A stretch of DNA of 64,000 bases from NCBI GenBank assembly GCA_028285305.1, contig JANQPV010000037.1, positions 158,838-222,837 of the forward strand, in the 5' to 3' direction. The translations under genes were made by a program, and so were the position numbers. Position 1 is the stretch's first letter; each line of letters begins with the position of its first letter. The notes below the pieces were generated by a model. The model was not told where the DNA came from, did not search any database, and worked only from the letters and a program-made list of their open reading frames with translations. Source of the DNA: Alphaproteobacteria bacterium (lineage in GTDB: Bacteria > Pseudomonadota > Alphaproteobacteria > SMXP01). This document shows positions 36,621-46,041 of the stretch, one piece after another.

Positions 36621-37463
36621 CTATCCTTGGTTTAGCTCTATTGAGCGCCGGTGCGCAGCGTCGACAGCGCTTCCCACAAGGGCCTTGAACTGGTTTTTCC
36701 CCATCAACACATCCAAAGCTGCCGCTGTGGTTCCATGAGGGCTTGTTACCTGCTCACGAAGGTCGGACGGTGACAGCTCGCTTTGCTCGGCGAGCTGAGA
36801 AGCTCCGACGAGAGTATGAATAGCAAGTTTCGTGGCAATTTCATCCGGCAAGCCAAGTGTCCGTCCGGCTTCAACCAACGCTTCGATAAACAGAAAAACA
36901 TAGGCTGGCCCACTTCCCGACAAAGCGGTCACAGCATCCATGTGCTCTTCTTTGTCCAATCGAACCGACTGACCAACAGCGTTCAACAAAGTTTCCGCAA
37001 TTCCGATATGCGCCTCGTGTACTTCGGGAGGAGAGAAGAAGGCCGTAATGCCGGATCCAATAGTTGCCGGCGTGTTAGGCATCGTTCGGATGACGGACGC
37101 TGCCGGAGCGTCCAACATGCGCCTCAGCCGCGCAACGGACAAACCTGCAGCAATTGACAAAAACAGGGCATTGCCGCGCGCCAAAACAGAAAGGTCGGCG
37201 ACAGTATCGGCCATCACTTGCGGCTTGACGGCGAGAACGACGATGTCGGGAGACGCGCTTAACAAGTCGCTCGCGTTCTCGGCCCAAGTCAGTTGTCGAT
37301 AATCGGCGATGATTTGCTTCAGTTCATCGCTTGGTGCGGGTTCAGCGATTCCCACCTGGCGATCTTGAACCACGCCCGTTCGCAACCAGCCCTTCAGAAG
37401 CGCGGCGCCCATTTTTCCCGCCCCGACAAGCAATAGCCGCGTGTCAGGGGAAAGCGACGTCAC
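36621..37463 (-). CDS. proC: Pyrroline-5-carboxylate reductase
   Basis: 280 residues. Rossmann start LLLVGAGKMGAALLKGW, VVLAVKPQVM, MPNTPATIGSGITAFF and the SGSGPAYVFLFIEALVEAG motif, ending in the QVTSPHGTTAAAL region. It catalyses the last step of proline synthesis with NAD(P)H. Start GTG overlaps the YbjN stop (GTGA), so the two are co-translated. Confidence 0.94.
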   Translation of the reverse strand: MTSLSPDTRLLLVGAGKMGAALLKGWLRTGVVQDRQVGIAEPAPSDELKQIIADYRQLTWAENASDLLSASPDIVVLAVKPQVMADTVADLSVLARGNALFLSIAAGLSVARLRRMLDAPAASVIRTMPNTPATIGSGITAFFSPPEVHEAHIGIAETLLNAVGQSVRLDKEEHMDAVTALSGSGPAYVFLFIEALVEAGRTLGLPDEIATKLAIHTLVGASQLAEQSELSPSDLREQVTSPHGTTAAALDVLMGKNQFKALVGSAVDAAHRRSIELNQG

Positions 37464-37960
37464 GCCTCGCCCATCGTTTCAAACAAAGCGGCAGCCAGCG
37501 CATCCTGAGCCGACCGTCCGGCCCAAATCAGATACTGAAATGCCGGGTAAAAGCGATCACTCGAAGCGAGCGCAAGAGACAATAACTCTTCGCATTGTTC
37601 CGGAGTCGCACGCGCGCCACCATGAAGCATAAGCCCATATCTGAATAGAATGACGCCTTCGTCCGCCCACAAATCAAAGTGGCCCAGAAAAAGCTGTTCA
37701 TTGATCAGCGTAAGGAGTTCAAATAGTGCGCCCCGCTTTGCATCAGGAATCTTAATGTCAATTTCTGCCGCGACATGCACTGCTTCCAAATCTTCGCGCC
37801 AGTTCACCGCAACCGGATATTCGGACCAAATCCCGGACAAGACGATATCGATTTCATCTTCGCCTGTACGATCGAACGCCCAGTTTTGCGCGGCGGCAAC
37901 TGTTTCAAAAATGTCGAGGGGATTAGAAGATTCGTGAGGTTCTGCGGTGATTAAGGCCAT
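37460..37960 (-). CDS. YbjN-domain protein
   Basis: About 166 residues. WAFDRTGEDEIDIVLSGIWSEYPVAVNWREDLEAVHVAAEI and LLTLINEQLFLGHFDLW, followed by VILFRYGLMLHGGARATPEQ, match the YbjN family (type III secretion chaperone-like fold). In E. coli YbjN is a stress-linked regulator; its role here is unclear. ATG 37960 has AAGGAGG 6 nt before it. Confidence 0.8.
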   Translation of the reverse strand: MALITAEPHESSNPLDIFETVAAAQNWAFDRTGEDEIDIVLSGIWSEYPVAVNWREDLEAVHVAAEIDIKIPDAKRGALFELLTLINEQLFLGHFDLWADEGVILFRYGLMLHGGARATPEQCEELLSLALASSDRFYPAFQYLIWAGRSAQDALAAALFETMGEA

Positions 37961-38313
37961 CGTCGCCTCCTTTACGGTCAAATGCAGATACGTCGCGTTG
38001 CGCGATACAACTCGATTGAATTCAGAATCGAATTCAGATGATAGTGCAAAAACAATGCGAAGCGTCGCTATCTAGTTGCACCCCATTAACTATAATTTGT
38101 GAAAATCTACCTCTTTCAGCTCCTTTCGTTCCGGACGCCTTTAGGGCGCATTGTTGCAGGTAACCAGCTAATGATGTCCTAAAATTGACTTGCGCGCGCA
38201 CAAAATCTTGATGATTAGGCCAACTCAATTTGTCGCTGACTCGTATGGCTCTTTTGTGACTTGCGTCTTGGTCGAAAAATTCAACCAAAAGTAGGTTTTG
38301 GTCAGCACTCGGT
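37961..38313. other. 353-bp intergenic region
   Basis: No gene seen. A short inverted repeat TCGATT..AATCGA (38012-38031) overlaps two direct copies of GAATTCAGA (38018-38026 and 38030-38038). These may belong to the YbjN-proC promoter. Otherwise featureless. Confidence 0.35.
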
Positions 38314-38571
38314 TTAATCCTGTTCAGGCTTCAGAGCCTCCTCAATCTCCGCGATACGCCGTGCCAGTTCTTCATTTTCCTGTCGGGCCTTTTGCGCCAT
38401 CAGGCGCACCGCTTCGAATTCCTCCCGGGGGACGAAATCGAAATCGGCCATAATCTTTTCCAGTTGGTGCCGAATCTGTGTTTCGGCTTCTTCGCGCACG
38501 CCTTGCGCTGCAGACATGGCGGAAGTGAGCAGCTGGGTCAGATCGTCCAGCAACCGATTTTGACCTTGCAT
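38314..38571 (-). CDS. ubiK: UbiK-family ubiquinone accessory factor (BMFP domain)
   Basis: 85 residues. Starts MQGQNRLLDDLTQLLTSA, followed by an amphipathic helical stretch and ADFDFVPREEFEAVRLMAQKARQENEELARRIAEIEEAL, a coiled-coil ending typical of UbiK/YqiC. It promotes aerobic ubiquinone synthesis and associates with the membrane. ATG follows AAGGGTG; the longer upstream frame is not homologous. Divergent from lgt. Confidence 0.85.
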   Translation of the reverse strand: MQGQNRLLDDLTQLLTSAMSAAQGVREEAETQIRHQLEKIMADFDFVPREEFEAVRLMAQKARQENEELARRIAEIEEALKPEQD

Positions 38572-38869
38572 GGGAACACCCTTTCTTGGCCCCACTTTAT
38601 CCCCGTCTTTGGAAATAGGCCATTCGCAGCAATGCCGCAAGCCCTCTTCACGATGCCCCCAATTGCAGCATGGATAATCGTTTGCGCCAATCCGAACCGC
38701 ACGAAGGTGCGAGGATCGACAGCATACTGTTTGGGCACGGAATTTAGTACTGCCCCGCAAGTCTAACCTTCGCCTGTGTCCTGTGCCAATCAACACTCTG
38801 TTTGAATTGCACGCCCCATTGGACTACATGGGATGGAAAACGGCATCTTGATGCTAGGGAGAAGTGTGA

Positions 38870-39787
38870 ATGTCTGCAGAACTTGCCCCCGATCTTATCC
38901 TGGCGGCCATTCCATATCCTCAGATCGGGTCAGTGGCGTTTAGCATCCCTATTCCTTTTACGGACATCAAATTTGATATCCGCTGGTATGCGTTGTCTTA
39001 CATCGCCGGACTTATTTTGGGCTGGCAGTACATCCAATGGCTGCTACGTCAAAACCGGATTTGGCCGGCCGACAACAAAGGCAGCACCATCAAACCAGCG
39101 ACCGCTGACAATATTGATGATTTCCTGATCTGGGTCACTCTCGGCGTCATTGTCGGTGGACGGCTCGGCTATGTTTTCTTCTACCAACCAAGCATACTGA
39201 TCGAGGACCCATTGGGTCTATTCAAAGTCTGGACGGGAGGCATGTCGTTCCACGGCGGTCTGATCGGTGTAACCCTTGCCGGCTATATATTCTGTCGGCG
39301 GAATAAGTTGGACTTCTTGAAAATGGGGGATCTCGCAGCAGCCGCGGTTCCCATCGGATTGTTCTTTGGGCGAATCGCAAACTTCATCAACGGTGAACTG
39401 TGGGGCAAACAATCGGACGTTCCTTGGGCCATGGTTTTTCCAGGTGCTGGCGAACTGCCCCGTCACCCAAGCCAACTTTATGAAGCCGCCTTGGAAGGCC
39501 TCGTTCTCTTTCTTGTGTTGTGGCTCGCCACTAACCGCTACGGCCTGCTGAGCCGGCCGGGCTTCGTAACGGGTCTTTTCGTTGCCGGTTACGGCGTAGC
39601 GCGCATCATTGTAGAGTTCTTCCGCGAACCCGACGCCCATATCGGCTATCTGACGGGCGGCATCATCACAATGGGGATGGTGCTCTCTTTGCCCATGGTT
39701 CTTGTCGGCGCAGCGCTGATTTGGCGCACGTTTGACAGCGCACCCAAATGGCTGAAAGAACCGTTCGGCTCGCGGGCCACAAAGTAA
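38870..39787 (+). CDS. lgt: Prolipoprotein diacylglyceryl transferase
   Basis: 305 residues, about seven transmembrane segments. GMSFHGGLIG with the catalytic histidine, GRIANFINGELWGKQSD (signature), and HPSQLYEAALEG. It transfers diacylglycerol from phosphatidylglycerol to the lipobox cysteine of lipoproteins. ATG follows TAGGGAGAAG. Divergent from ubiK; in many alphaproteobacteria midA and pgeF follow immediately, but here an alcohol dehydrogenase lies between. Confidence 0.96.
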   Translation: MSAELAPDLILAAIPYPQIGSVAFSIPIPFTDIKFDIRWYALSYIAGLILGWQYIQWLLRQNRIWPADNKGSTIKPATADNIDDFLIWVTLGVIVGGRLGYVFFYQPSILIEDPLGLFKVWTGGMSFHGGLIGVTLAGYIFCRRNKLDFLKMGDLAAAAVPIGLFFGRIANFINGELWGKQSDVPWAMVFPGAGELPRHPSQLYEAALEGLVLFLVLWLATNRYGLLSRPGFVTGLFVAGYGVARIIVEFFREPDAHIGYLTGGIITMGMVLSLPMVLVGAALIWRTFDSAPKWLKEPFGSRATK

Positions 39788-39913
39788 ATCACTCCGTTTT
39801 GCGGATAGTCTGTCGATTCTCAGCGTATGGAATTGGATCCACACCATTTATTTCAGAAAACTTTTGTGCCACGCTCGCTAAAAGAGCCAATAAAGCAATT
39901 GCACAGGGAGTAG

Positions 39914-41002
39914 ATGATGAAAGCCGCCGTTCTGAGAGAGGTCGGGCAACCGCTGACGATCGAGGAGATTTCCCATTCCAAGCCGGGACCCCGTGAAGTC
40001 CTTGTGCGAACCGCATTCGCGGGCATCTGTCATTCGGATCTGCACTTTCAAAATGGTTCTTACCCGTGTCCGTTACCAATTGTCCTCGGTCACGAATCCG
40101 CTGGCATTGTGGAAGAAGTCGGCAGCGACGTGACCTATGTGAAGCCCGGAGATCATGTGGTGACCTGCCTGTCCGCTTTTTGCGGCCACTGCGAACATTG
40201 CCTCACCGGCCATGCTTCCCTTTGTCAGAACCCGGAACTTAATCGCAAGGAAGACCAGGGCTCCAGACTCGCGAGCAAAGGTGAAGCGGTAAATCAATTT
40301 GCCCATTTGAGTTCCTACGCGGAAAAAATGCTGATTCACGAACACGCGCTGGTCAAAATCCGAGATGACATGCCACTTGATCGGGCAACGCTCGTGGGCT
40401 GCGGGGTAACCACTGGTCTGGGCGCCGTCTTTCATACAGCCAGCGTCGCACCTGGGGAAACCATGGCGGTCATCGGATGCGGAGGCATCGGCCTCTCCTG
40501 CGTCAATGGCGGCGCCATCGCGGGAGCCGGACGCATAATTGCCATCGACCGCGTACAATCTAAATTGGAACTCGCCAAAGAGTTCGGCGCTACCGACATC
40601 ATCAACGCCTCTAACCTCGATCCCGTTGGCGAAGTCATGGAATTGACAGGTGGCGGTGTTCATCACGCCTTTGAAGCGATAGGACTGAAGGTAACCGCAG
40701 AACAGGCCTTCAAGATGCTTAAGCGGGGAGGCACCGCAACGATCATCGGCATGATCCCCGTGGGTCAGAACCTCGAATTGCATGGAGCTGAGTTCTTGGC
40801 AGAAAAGAAGATCCAAGGTTCGCTGATGGGCTCAAACCGGTTCCGGGTGGATATGCCGCGATTCATCGATTTTTACATGGGCGGCAAACTTCACCTGGAC
40901 CGCATGATTGCAGACAAGCTGAAACTTGAACAAATCAATGAAGGGTTCGCCGCTTTTGAATCCGGCGAAGTCACGCGCAATCTCATTGAATTCGAACACT
41001 AA
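39914..41002 (+). CDS. Zinc-dependent alcohol dehydrogenase
   Basis: 362 residues of the medium-chain family. The catalytic zinc site begins with GICHSDLHFQNG and continues LGHESAGIVEEVG; a structural zinc is held by C-G-H-C-E-H-C-x7-C. NAD(H) binding: VIGCGGIGLSCVNGGAIAGAGRIIAID. The family resembles class III/NDMA-dependent-type enzymes, so aldehyde, alcohol or thiol adducts are possible. ATG at 39914 or 39917 with AGGGAG upstream. Its 3' end overlaps the chosen midA start by 17 bp. Confidence 0.85.
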   Translation: MMKAAVLREVGQPLTIEEISHSKPGPREVLVRTAFAGICHSDLHFQNGSYPCPLPIVLGHESAGIVEEVGSDVTYVKPGDHVVTCLSAFCGHCEHCLTGHASLCQNPELNRKEDQGSRLASKGEAVNQFAHLSSYAEKMLIHEHALVKIRDDMPLDRATLVGCGVTTGLGAVFHTASVAPGETMAVIGCGGIGLSCVNGGAIAGAGRIIAIDRVQSKLELAKEFGATDIINASNLDPVGEVMELTGGGVHHAFEAIGLKVTAEQAFKMLKRGGTATIIGMIPVGQNLELHGAEFLAEKKIQGSLMGSNRFRVDMPRFIDFYMGGKLHLDRMIADKLKLEQINEGFAAFESGEVTRNLIEFEH

Positions 41003-42119
41003 GTCCGAACAAGCCGCCGGGAGCGGAGTCTCAGGCGACTCTCCGCTGCTCGATCACATCCGCCGTCAGATCCGCGCGACCGGACCTCTGACTGTCTCTG
41101 AGTTCATGTCCTTGGCTCTCTATGATCCTCAGTTCGGATACTACCGCCGAACCAGAGCGATCGGCAAAGATGGTGATTTCGTCACTGCCCCGGAAATCTC
41201 TCAGATGTTCGGCGAGCTGATCGGCGTGTGGTGCTACCAGTGCTGGCTGCAATTGGGCAGCCCTTCCCCCTTCAATCTTATTGAACTTGGACCGGGGCGC
41301 GGGACGCTGATGGCGGATATCCTGCGAACGACACGCCGTTGGGAGGAATTTTCCGGTGCAGCCCAGATTCAGCTTGTTGAAGTCAACGCTGCTCTGAAAG
41401 ACCAGCAGGAAACTCTCTTAACCGGACATAAGATCTGTTGGTACGAAGATGTTACCATGCTCCCCGAGGGGCCTTTTGTACTGATCGCGAACGAATTTTT
41501 TGACTGCCTGCCCGTTCGCCAGTTCGTGAAGTCATTGTCTGGATGGCGGGAACGACTTGTCGGGATGGACCAAACGGACACACTCACTTTCGCTCTTTCC
41601 GAGCCCATTCCCTCCGCTCACGAATTACTGCCCGCCTCGGCCATGCATGCCGACGACGGAGCGTTTTTTGAGGTCAACCCAACAGCAACCAGCCTTTGCA
41701 CTGAGATTGCCCGCCGCGCCGGGCGCGATCAGGGTGCTGCGCTCATTATAGATTATGGGTATACGGAGAACACCGGTGGAGAAACGCTTCAAGCATTGAA
41801 AGATCACAAATATGCAGATCCCCTCACAAATCCCGGCTCTGCAGATTTAACCGCCCATGTGAACTTCGGCGCTCTTGCCCGCGCGGCCGCATTGGAGAGC
41901 ACCCAAGTCACCGGCCCTGTTGGCCAGGGACAATTCCTGGTTACGCTTGGCATCGACGCCCGGGCCGAACGATTGAGTGCCCACGCCACGCCGGAGCAAG
42001 CCGAAGCGATTCGTGCGGCGCTCCACCGCCTGACGAGCAACGAGCAGATGGGAAACCTCTTCAAAGTACTGGCCATCACCTCCAGAGATTTCGGCCCTGT
42101 GGCCGGCTTTCACTCTTGA
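40986..42119 (+). CDS. MidA/NDUFAF7-like SAM-dependent methyltransferase
   Basis: About 377 residues. LLDHIRRQIRATGPLTVSEFMSLALYDPQFGYYRR, GDFVTAPEISQMFGELIGVW, ELGPGRGTLMADIL (SAM motif I), and LIANEFFDCLPVRQF. NDUFAF7 methylates an arginine of respiratory complex I (NDUFS2). Start is unclear: TTG at 40986 is used here because ATG 40938 and TTG 40926 overlap the alcohol dehydrogenase by more than 60 bp; the conserved part starts about residue 17. Confidence 0.87.
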   Translation: MNSNTKSEQAAGSGVSGDSPLLDHIRRQIRATGPLTVSEFMSLALYDPQFGYYRRTRAIGKDGDFVTAPEISQMFGELIGVWCYQCWLQLGSPSPFNLIELGPGRGTLMADILRTTRRWEEFSGAAQIQLVEVNAALKDQQETLLTGHKICWYEDVTMLPEGPFVLIANEFFDCLPVRQFVKSLSGWRERLVGMDQTDTLTFALSEPIPSAHELLPASAMHADDGAFFEVNPTATSLCTEIARRAGRDQGAALIIDYGYTENTGGETLQALKDHKYADPLTNPGSADLTAHVNFGALARAAALESTQVTGPVGQGQFLVTLGIDARAERLSAHATPEQAEAIRAALHRLTSNEQMGNLFKVLAITSRDFGPVAGFHS

Positions 42120-42161
42120 ACAATACCGAACTGTGTCTAGATGGATCTAAGGGAGGACGAA

Positions 42162-42599
42162 ATGTTTAGACTGGCAACCCTGCCCCTCATCGCCTTTCTC
42201 ATCGGCTGCGGCGAAGCTGGTCCGCCCGAGACAAACGGCGCAGCGGAAAGGGACCTAAATGTGTCCGACTGTCCCGTCATCGAAAGCACGAATTGGAAGG
42301 CTTGGATCAACGCCATGCCCGGACCGGACGGCCCGCGCCTTCATGTGACGGGAGATGTGACACTGCCGACACCCGGTTATACAGCCGCTTGGACCCTCGG
42401 GCCCACGGACAGAGCCATGCCGCCGGGTCAAACGCTCAATTTAGCATTCGCAGCGCCCACTGATATGGTCGCGCAAGTCTTGACCACGCAAGAAATCGCC
42501 TACGAAGGCGAGGCTGTTTACTCCACTTACCGCGTTATTCGCGTGGTGTGCGGCGAGACCCTGTTGGCCGAAATCACGGACATTGAGACGGCGCAATAG
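42162..42599 (+). CDS. Lipoprotein, unknown function
   Basis: 145 residues. MFRLATLPLIAFLIGC is a lipoprotein signal with lipobox L-I-G-C. The mature domain is beta-rich, with two more cysteines (SDCPV, VVCGE). ATG follows GGAGGA. The TAG stop overlaps the GTG start of pgeF by a base, so it is in the midA-pgeF operon. No family recognised. Confidence 0.7.
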   Translation: MFRLATLPLIAFLIGCGEAGPPETNGAAERDLNVSDCPVIESTNWKAWINAMPGPDGPRLHVTGDVTLPTPGYTAAWTLGPTDRAMPPGQTLNLAFAAPTDMVAQVLTTQEIAYEGEAVYSTYRVIRVVCGETLLAEITDIETAQ

Positions 42600-43387
42600 T
42601 GTTCATGCCCGCTGCCAAAGGCTCTGAACTTTTATCTGAAATCCCCAACATCACCCACGGTTTCTTCTCGCGCTTGGGCGGTGTGTCAGAGGGGATCTAT
42701 GCCTCCCTCAATTGCGGCTTCGGTTCCGACGACAGTACGGAGCACGTGATCGAAAATCGGGCGCGGGTTGCGGCCGAGTTGGGGGTAACACCGCAATCCC
42801 TTCTGACCGTCTACCAGATCCACTCCCCCAACGTCGTGACGGTCACCTCGCCATGGAACCGCGACGACGCCCCTGAGGCCGATGCGATGGTCACGAACAC
42901 GCCCGGTATCGCGTTAGGGATATTGGCCGCGGACTGCGGACCGGTCCTGTTCGCGGATGCCGAAGCGGGCGTCATCGGCGCATCCCACGCCGGTTGGAAA
43001 GGAGCATTCGGCGGTGTCCTGGGCCATACATTGGACGAGATGGAACGCCTCGGAGCCAAGCGAAACCGGATTTCCGCGGCCATTGGCCCTTGCATTTCTC
43101 AACAGAATTACGAGGTGGGTCCTGAATTCAAAGAGCGCTTCATCGAACAAGATCCCCTCTGGCGCCGGTTTTTTGTAGAATCGCCTATGTCCGAATCATC
43201 TGATCGGAGCTATTTCGATCTGCCGGGATTTATCGCAGCCCGTCTTGCTGACTCGGGTGTGGAACAAGTGGAGCGTCTAAACGTCTGTACCTATGCAGAT
43301 GAAACCTTCTTTTCATACCGGCGAACGACCCACCGGGGTGAAGCGGATTATGGGCGCAATATTTCCGCAATCGCACTCAACGCATAG
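42599..43387 (+). CDS. pgeF: Peptidoglycan editing factor / purine nucleoside phosphorylase (PgeF/YfiH)
   Basis: 262 residues. HGFFSRLGGVSEGIYASLNCG, LLTVYQIHSPNVVTV, the metal-binding AADCGPVLFAD, SHAGWKGAFGGVLGHT, and GPCISQQNYEVG, ending in DETFFSYRR. Zinc enzymes of this family act on inosine/adenosine and edit muropeptides. Start GTG 42599 or ATG 42605. Overlaps the next lipoprotein gene. Confidence 0.9.
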   Translation: MFMPAAKGSELLSEIPNITHGFFSRLGGVSEGIYASLNCGFGSDDSTEHVIENRARVAAELGVTPQSLLTVYQIHSPNVVTVTSPWNRDDAPEADAMVTNTPGIALGILAADCGPVLFADAEAGVIGASHAGWKGAFGGVLGHTLDEMERLGAKRNRISAAIGPCISQQNYEVGPEFKERFIEQDPLWRRFFVESPMSESSDRSYFDLPGFIAARLADSGVEQVERLNVCTYADETFFSYRRTTHRGEADYGRNISAIALNA

Positions 43388-44321
43388 CTTGCTCGTTGCG
43401 GGACTTCTGAGCCTCGCCGCCTGTACCCCGGTGCCTCTCCCCTTTAAGGGCGCCGATCAAAACTGGGAGATCATAGGATCCATCACCGCGCGGGCGAATG
43501 TTGCCGTTGCACCTATCGAAGGGCTACCGGCCCCCCTCAATCAACAGATTGCCGATCGGGTCGCCGAAGCGGCACGTCAACGCGATGTCGCCGTCACCTC
43601 GATAGGGTTCAGCCAGGCTCACGGCTGGCTCCGGGGGAAGGCCGCAGCCGACCCCAATGGCAAAGAGATCGAGATAGAGTGGACCATGTCGGATGCCGAG
43701 GGCGTTCTGCTGGATCAGTTCTCTACGACCACCCCAATCTTTGCGCCCACCGCCAACGACCCCTGGCTGCGATTCGCGAACAGCGACTATGCGCCGGCGG
43801 TGGGCACGATTGCATCGCGCATGTCGGCGGTGTTTGAAACAGGCGCTTCACCGCCTCTGCCTGCCTTAACGGAGACAACCAACAACGCAGGCGCCGCATC
43901 CACAGCCGCCGACGCCTCACAACCCCCTTACCGTGTGCATATCTCAGCCATAACAGGCGCGCCGGGAGACGGATCCGTCTCTCTTAAAGAGGCCCTGGGA
44001 ACCATCTTGACCGATCCACGGCTGATCGTACCGATAACACTGGCGAACGCGCCCAGCGCATCCAGTTATTTGATTGATGCACAGATTAATCTCAGGCCCA
44101 AGACGCCGGAGACCCAGTCCATTAGACTAAACTGGCGCCTGCTCTCGCCTTCAGGCGAGGTGCTGGGCAACGTGGCTCAACAGAACGATATTCCCACAGG
44201 CAGTCTGAACGGCCCGTGGAACGAGATCGCGTTTTTCGCCGCCGAAGCAGCAGCGGAAGGACTGGTTAATCTCCTTATGCTATTGGAGCCTGTGCCAAAT
44301 TCAACACAGGCCACACCCTAG
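43350..44321 (+). CDS. Lipoprotein, unknown function
   Basis: About 323 residues. A signal LLVAGLLSLAACTP with lipobox L-A-A-C. The rest is low in motifs with an alanine/proline-rich middle (about residues 170-195). ATG at 43350 after GAAGCGG; overlaps the pgeF 3' end by 38 bp. Downstream is prs. Function unknown. Confidence 0.65.
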   Translation: MGAIFPQSHSTHSLLVAGLLSLAACTPVPLPFKGADQNWEIIGSITARANVAVAPIEGLPAPLNQQIADRVAEAARQRDVAVTSIGFSQAHGWLRGKAAADPNGKEIEIEWTMSDAEGVLLDQFSTTTPIFAPTANDPWLRFANSDYAPAVGTIASRMSAVFETGASPPLPALTETTNNAGAASTAADASQPPYRVHISAITGAPGDGSVSLKEALGTILTDPRLIVPITLANAPSASSYLIDAQINLRPKTPETQSIRLNWRLLSPSGEVLGNVAQQNDIPTGSLNGPWNEIAFFAAEAAAEGLVNLLMLLEPVPNSTQATP

Positions 44322-44512
44322 TTTGCGAACTCACAGGATCCCGCCCAGCTGGCGGACGAATGGCGAATTCCAGCGTTTACAGGTTCGCAGACTGTTGTTA
44401 GAAGGCCCCTGTCGGTTGTTCATAAAACCTTTAAACATGGTTGGAGTGTTCGAGCGGCGATAGGCGCCCTCTTCCAAACTCAGTCGTTTCAGTATGCGAG
44501 GGGATGCGGGTT

Positions 44513-45448
44513 ATGAAGCTTCTTACATGTAACGGCAACAGGCCTCTGGCCGAAGCGATCGCAAAGTATCTGCAAAAGCCGATGACGCAAGCAGATGTTC
44601 GTACGTTTGCGGACAAAGAAATCTTTGTAGAGATCGAAGAAAATGTGCGCGGCGAAGATTGCTTCGTCATTCAATCCACATCCTATCCGGTAAACGACAA
44701 TCTGATGGAGCTCCTGATTTGTATCGATGCTCTGTATCGGGCATCGGCGAAACGGATCACAGCTGTCATTCCTTATTTTGGCTATGCGCGGCAGGATCGC
44801 AAAACCGCGCCGCGGACCCCCATATCTGCAAAGCTGGTGGCCAATCTCATCACAACGGCCCGGGCCAATCGCGTTCTCACGCTGGATTTGCACGCGGGCG
44901 CGATCCAAGGCTTCTTCGACATGCCGACGGACAACCTCTACGCCACACCCGTCATGGAACGTGATATCCGCGAAAACGTCGCCGATCTGGAGAACATCAT
45001 GTTTGTATCGCCCGACGTGGGCGGCGTGGTGCGAACGCGTGCGCTGGCAAAACGTTTTGAAGCGCAGATTGCCATCGTCGATAAGCGGCGAGAACGGGCC
45101 GGCGAAAGCGAAGTCATGAACATTATCGGTGATGTGGAGGGGCGCACCTGTATCCTGTTTGACGACATTGTGGATTCCGGGGGCACCATTTGCAACGCAG
45201 CCCAGGCGCTTCTCGATAAAGGCGCGAGTGAAGTGCACGCCTATGCTACCCACGGGGTCCTGTCGGGGAATGCCATTGAGCGGATTACAAACTCTGCCCT
45301 CAAACAAATGGTCATTACGGACTCGATCCGGGCAAACGGTGCCGTCGAGAAAGCACCGAATATCCGGCAAGTGACGATCGCACCGTTGATGGGAGAAGCC
45401 ATCCGCCGAATTGGTCATTCCGAGTCCGTTTCGAGCCTGTTCAACTAG
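44513..45448 (+). CDS. prs: Ribose-phosphate pyrophosphokinase
   Basis: 311 residues. [67 protein letters not shown], and the PRPP loop [21 protein letters not shown]. It makes PRPP for nucleotide, histidine and NAD synthesis, and so supplies HisG and NadV found in this window. Start ATG 44513 over the ATG at 44504. Confidence 0.96.
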   Translation: MKLLTCNGNRPLAEAIAKYLQKPMTQADVRTFADKEIFVEIEENVRGEDCFVIQSTSYPVNDNLMELLICIDALYRASAKRITAVIPYFGYARQDRKTAPRTPISAKLVANLITTARANRVLTLDLHAGAIQGFFDMPTDNLYATPVMERDIRENVADLENIMFVSPDVGGVVRTRALAKRFEAQIAIVDKRRERAGESEVMNIIGDVEGRTCILFDDIVDSGGTICNAAQALLDKGASEVHAYATHGVLSGNAIERITNSALKQMVITDSIRANGAVEKAPNIRQVTIAPLMGEAIRRIGHSESVSSLFN

Positions 45449-45455
45449 ACCTGCC

Positions 45456-46037
45456 GTGCGCGCGCCCCCTTCGAGAGAAGAGCTATTGAGGCTCCTTCCC
45501 AAACATCGCGGTCTAACGCCGGAAGCGCCCCCGGGCGTAGCGCCCATCGTTCCGACAGAGGGACAAGAATCCGTATGGGATTATCCCCGGCCCCCGAGAG
45601 TGGAACTCAGCAGGCGCAAGGCCGAGATCTATTTTGCGGGCACTTTGATCGCGGAAAGCACCAAGTGCTTGCGCGTGTTGGAAACGGCCGGTGCTCCTGT
45701 CTATATGTTCCCCCCGGAAGACATTGAGCCGGGTGTTCTTTCAAAGACGGACGAATGGTCCATCTGCGAATGGAAAGGCGTGGCGTTCTATTTCGACGTG
45801 AAGGTAGGTCGCAACATTGAGGAAAAGGCCGCATGGGCCTATCCCGAGCCCATTGATGATCTGGGACAAGATTATACCCGTCTCGCAAACTACGTTGCCT
45901 TCTATCCAAGCCGCATGGACAAGTGCCTCTTGGACGGCGAACGGGTCCGCCCCCAACCCGGCGGCTTTTACGGCGGGTGGGTGACGGACGACGTGGTTGG
46001 CCCGATTAAAGGGGAACCGGGGTCACAGGGGTGGTAA
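45456..46037 (+). CDS. DUF427 domain protein
   Basis: About 193 residues. RRKAEIYFAGTLIAESTKCLRVLE, PVYMFPPEDIEPGVL, and CEWKGVAFYFDVKVG..WAYPEPIDDLGQDY match DUF427. The N-terminal 60 residues are an extra, proline-rich stretch. GTG start at 45456 is chosen because it lies just after the prs stop; a TTG at 45411 is possible. Function unknown. Confidence 0.78.
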   Translation: MRAPPSREELLRLLPKHRGLTPEAPPGVAPIVPTEGQESVWDYPRPPRVELSRRKAEIYFAGTLIAESTKCLRVLETAGAPVYMFPPEDIEPGVLSKTDEWSICEWKGVAFYFDVKVGRNIEEKAAWAYPEPIDDLGQDYTRLANYVAFYPSRMDKCLLDGERVRPQPGGFYGGWVTDDVVGPIKGEPGSQGW

Positions 46038-46041
46038 ACGC

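Noticed and set aside
38034-38288. 84-codon minus-strand frame in the YbjN-ubiK spacer
   Set aside because: No ribosome site, no family pattern, composition like random sequence.
44489-45547. 352-codon minus-strand frame over prs
   Set aside because: Shadow of prs; no recognisable domain, and it overlaps the confidently assigned gene end to end.
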